From Pseudomonadota bacterium (lineage in GTDB: Bacteria > Desulfobacterota > Desulfobacteria > Desulfobacterales > Desulfobacteraceae), in NCBI GenBank assembly GCA_018816605.1, contig JAHIVS010000637.1, positions 1-6,785 of the forward strand: a stretch of 6,785 nt of DNA. The letters are read 5' to 3'. The notes beneath the pieces were generated by a model. It saw only the letters and a list, made by a program, of their open reading frames with translations, had not been told where the DNA came from and did not search any database. Below are positions 4,269-6,785 of the stretch, in pieces. Position numbers and translations under genes: made by a program. Position 1 is the stretch's first letter; every line of letters starts with the position of its first letter.

Positions 4269-6785
4269 TTAGCCCAACGTATCCTGATCAATTCGCTTGA
4301 TGGCTGTAAGATAGGTCTTGTAAGTGGTCAGATAAAAAGACAGGGGCCTGGAAAAATTGGTCCCGAGAATGCCGTCCACAAAAAGACGGCTGATATATTG
4401 TTCGTGTTCCAATACTTTCTGGGCCTGCAAAAAGATGGTTCTTTCTTCGGGGGTCAGTCGTGAAACCATGTCCAGCATTTTGATCCTTGCCCGGGGCAGA
4501 TACATCCAGAAGTAGAACAGGTCCAAGGAATTGATAATGACCATTACCACAAGGTCTTTTACTTCGGAATTCCTGCTGTTAAACAAAATCTTGGGGTTCT
4601 CAAGGATCTTGAGTTCTTCGGTTTCAGGGAAAAGAAGCTCCAGCCTGGAATAGGTTTCAAACAGGTCTGAAAATTTATTCTTGATGTCCCGTTTTCTCAG
4701 GTTCATGTTCCGGATGCGGTCTGCTGTCCCTTCAATGACCCCGGCCACTGTATCGGAAGCAGCCTTTGAAATGATCGCAGCCCATTTTTGAAGAACCCCT
4801 TCAACACCCGGGACATTGAAAAACATCAAAATAGTGCCGATCACTCCGTTAAAAAGGATGGCAACGGGAATAGACAGGATGCTCCTGAAAAAATTACCCG
4901 CAATAACCCCCTTGGGAAATCCGCGAAAGGCATTGTGGGACGAAAGATAAATTCCATTGGCAAGGCCCATCCCCGAATAGAGCGCAATGGGGCTGGATGT
5001 CATATTGATGCCCAGCCCTTTGTCCAGAATAAGGGTTTTGACCAGATAATCCAAAAGCGGCACTGAAAACCCTGTGTACAATAAAGAGTCGGTCAATCTG
5101 TCCCAGCTGATATAGTCATTCCATTTGAGCAGTGAAGATCGATTGATCCCGCCGCCCCCCAGAACAGACTGGATTACATTTCTCAAACCGGTAATGCCAA
5201 ACCAAATAAAGGCACCGAAATAGGCCAAGAACCACCAGTCTTTGGTCAGGGAAAAACAAATAAACGCGGGAACAAATCCGATAAAAATTTTTAAGCAGTT
5301 CTTAACTTTTGTGTTGAGATTTTTCCAGGATTTTTTGGGAACAGTTTCCTGTACACCCTGTAACTCAAGCTCAAGGCTTTTCCCGCTTGTCTTTTGGATC
5401 CCGCTGAGTGTTACAATATTGCCTTTCTTTTTCATGTCCAGGGAAAAGGAATCAAACACCCATTCCTTTTTCTTTACCGGCATCAGCAGATCAAGGCCGG
5501 GCAACCAGTTCAATGCATTCATTGTCCCTTTGAAAAACGGCTTGATTTCATTGGTGGGAAAAGCGGTTATCCTCTGGCTTACGGAGATGCTTGCAGGAAG
5601 AACAAGCCGCTGGTCGATATTCTTATGAAGCTGTGCGACTGCCCGGGGGGACAATGTGTCGATAATCCCAAATCCCATTCCGTAAGACTGATGTAACTTG
5701 CCCGTTGAATCGCTTCCAATTCTGGATTTGAGCGGCCGCACCATATACATATTTTTCAGGGCGTCAATATCATGGAGGATATTGACAAGGGTTTCCAGTC
5801 GATCATGCCCATCGGGATATCCGGCCTTTTCCACTCCCTGAATTATCTGACGCACCACCCGCTTTAATTTTAACAGGCTGCTTTCATTGATGGCTTTTTG
5901 AAGCACATTGATCCAAAAGACATTGTCTGTTTCTCCGATGACAAAATCCTTAAGATTGATGATTTCAAGCCGGGTGATCAGTCCGTTTCCTTCATAAAGG
6001 ATTTCAAGAACATCTTCGGGTTTCAGGTTGCTTATTTTAAGGGTTATCCTGAAATCATGATGCAACCGCTTAATCGTATCAAGGAGGGCTTTAAAATCCA
6101 ATTTGAGCCTGCCAGGGACTTCGGGGTCATCGCTGATGGCAAACGGGTGGGGGATCTCCGGATTTTGGGAAGGAGATAAATAGGTGGAAACAATGGTCTG
6201 GACACTTAAATTCTCCATTCGTTCCACCAGATTTTTTATCTTCAGTTCCTGGCTGGCATCGAGGGGCTGCTCTTTTTCGTTCACCAAACCGATGTGGAGC
6301 CTTGCTGCCGATAGGATCACCGAAAGGATATATTCGGCAAGGTGAAGGATGGAGGGCTGGCCGGGGTATGCAAACCGCAAGAACGCGTCAGGACAAAGTT
6401 TTGGGATATCAAACTCCAGATGCCGGCAAATAGTACTCCAGTGCTGCCCATTAAAATTGTTCAGAAGCCCCAGGACACACTTTTCCTGATACTTCAGGAC
6501 GGCCCTGCCCTGTTCCATAAAGCGAACAACATGGGGCTCGGCAAGAAAACACAAAAAGGCTTGGACATCGGGAAGCCCCCGTGAAACCCAGATAAAGGAT
6601 ATCTGTCGACCCCGGTATCTTGCCCAGAACTCAATGCCGATTCGAAGATCAATTTCCATGATCCTTGCGGCTTCGATAAGCTCTGCTGCAAACCTGGGCT
6701 CAATACAATGATAATATATCACCCGCAACCGCCGGATTCCCTTTATCCATGCATCCATGATCAAGTGCGTGGGAGATTTTCGGCC
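4269..6785 (-). CDS. Large membrane protein with diverged PHP-like N-terminus; 5' end outside the window
   Basis: I do not recognise this protein by name. The frame is open to the right edge: 838 visible codons, ending in TAA. A TTG at 6764 and an ATG at 6758 exist, but neither has a Shine-Dalgarno, and the codons before them read GRKSPTHL. This resembles the DG-x-x-SP-x-x-L stretch that follows the first metal motif of PHP domains, so the true start is probably upstream. Further PHP-like pieces are VIYYHC (22-27, where ITDHD is usual), AARIMEIDLRIGIEFWARYRG (about 39-59, with E52) and IGSDS (356-360, like GSDAH). Several metal ligands look lost, so activity is doubtful. Residues near 498-657 hold about five or six hydrophobic segments, with another at about 745-763, making the C-terminal third a membrane domain. 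A glycine run, LGGGGIN, follows the second segment. The 209-bp gap suggests transcription separate from the kinase operon. That it is a gene is near certain; the PHP reading is inference. Confidence 0.85.
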   Translation of the reverse strand, partial: GRKSPTHLIMDAWIKGIRRLRVIYYHCIEPRFAAELIEAARIMEIDLRIGIEFWARYRGRQISFIWVSRGLPDVQAFLCFLAEPHVVRFMEQGRAVLKYQEKCVLGLLNNFNGQHWSTICRHLEFDIPKLCPDAFLRFAYPGQPSILHLAEYILSVILSAARLHIGLVNEKEQPLDASQELKIKNLVERMENLSVQTIVSTYLSPSQNPEIPHPFAISDDPEVPGRLKLDFKALLDTIKRLHHDFRITLKISNLKPEDVLEILYEGNGLITRLEIINLKDFVIGETDNVFWINVLQKAINESSLLKLKRVVRQIIQGVEKAGYPDGHDRLETLVNILHDIDALKNMYMVRPLKSRIGSDSTGKLHQSYGMGFGIIDTLSPRAVAQLHKNIDQRLVLPASISVSQRITAFPTNEIKPFFKGTMNALNWLPGLDLLMPVKKKEWVFDSFSLDMKKKGNIVTLSGIQKTSGKSLELELQGVQETVPKKSWKNLNTKVKNCLKIFIGFVPAFICFSLTKDWWFLAYFGAFIWFGITGLRNVIQSVLGGGGINRSSLLKWNDYISWDRLTDSLLYTGFSVPLLDYLVKTLILDKGLGINMTSSPIALYSGMGLANGIYLSSHNAFRGFPKGVIAGNFFRSILSIPVAILFNGVIGTILMFFNVPGVEGVLQKWAAIISKAASDTVAGVIEGTADRIRNMNLRKRDIKNKFSDLFETYSRLELLFPETEELKILENPKILFNSRNSEVKDLVVMVIINSLDLFYFWMYLPRARIKMLDMVSRLTPEERTIFLQAQKVLEHEQYISRLFVDGILGTNFSRPLSFYLTTYKTYLTAIKRIDQDTLG

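Overview
The window reads as accessory chromosome of a Gram-negative anaerobe, most likely a sulfate-reducing member of the Desulfobacterota (Desulfobacterales type). This guess rests on gene style: a Cache-sensor histidine kinase with stand-alone receiver proteins, a diverged SLC13/DASS permease, and mid-range GC (near 45-50% by eye). No rRNA or other phylogenetic marker is present. All convincing genes lie on the minus strand, so the region is read from high to low coordinates.

Layout in order of transcription. (1) 6785-4269: a large gene, open through the right edge. Its product has a long soluble N-terminal part that begins like a diverged PHP (polymerase/histidinol-phosphatase type) domain, followed by a multi-span membrane domain. 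I cannot name it. (2) 4268-4060: the only substantial intergenic region. It carries two 15-bp palindromes of the form TTTACA-N3-TGTAAA with centres 50 bp apart, a near-consensus sigma-54 promoter, and an overlapping sigma-70-like promoter. (3) 4029-2290: a membrane sensor histidine kinase with a periplasmic Cache-like domain. (4) 2287-1856 and 1838-1428: two receiver-only response regulators. (5) 1387 to beyond base 1: an SLC13/DASS-family anion permease, cut off at the left edge.

Genes 3-5 are spaced 2, 17 and 40 bp apart, each downstream gene has a good Shine-Dalgarno sequence, and no terminator is visible between them. They look like one sensor-to-transporter operon driven from the 4060-4268 region. 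The simplest model is that the kinase senses a small extracellular ligand, perhaps an organic acid or anion, and phosphorylates one or both receivers, with the permease as a co-expressed uptake system. Neither receiver has an output domain and no DNA-binding protein is encoded here, so the factor that reads the two palindromes and the step after receiver phosphorylation both lie outside the window.

The most interesting points are the promoter architecture, the permease's altered substrate-site motifs and roughly 70-residue insertion, and the unrecognised PHP-like membrane protein. No mobile elements, CRISPR arrays, tRNAs or rRNAs were seen.
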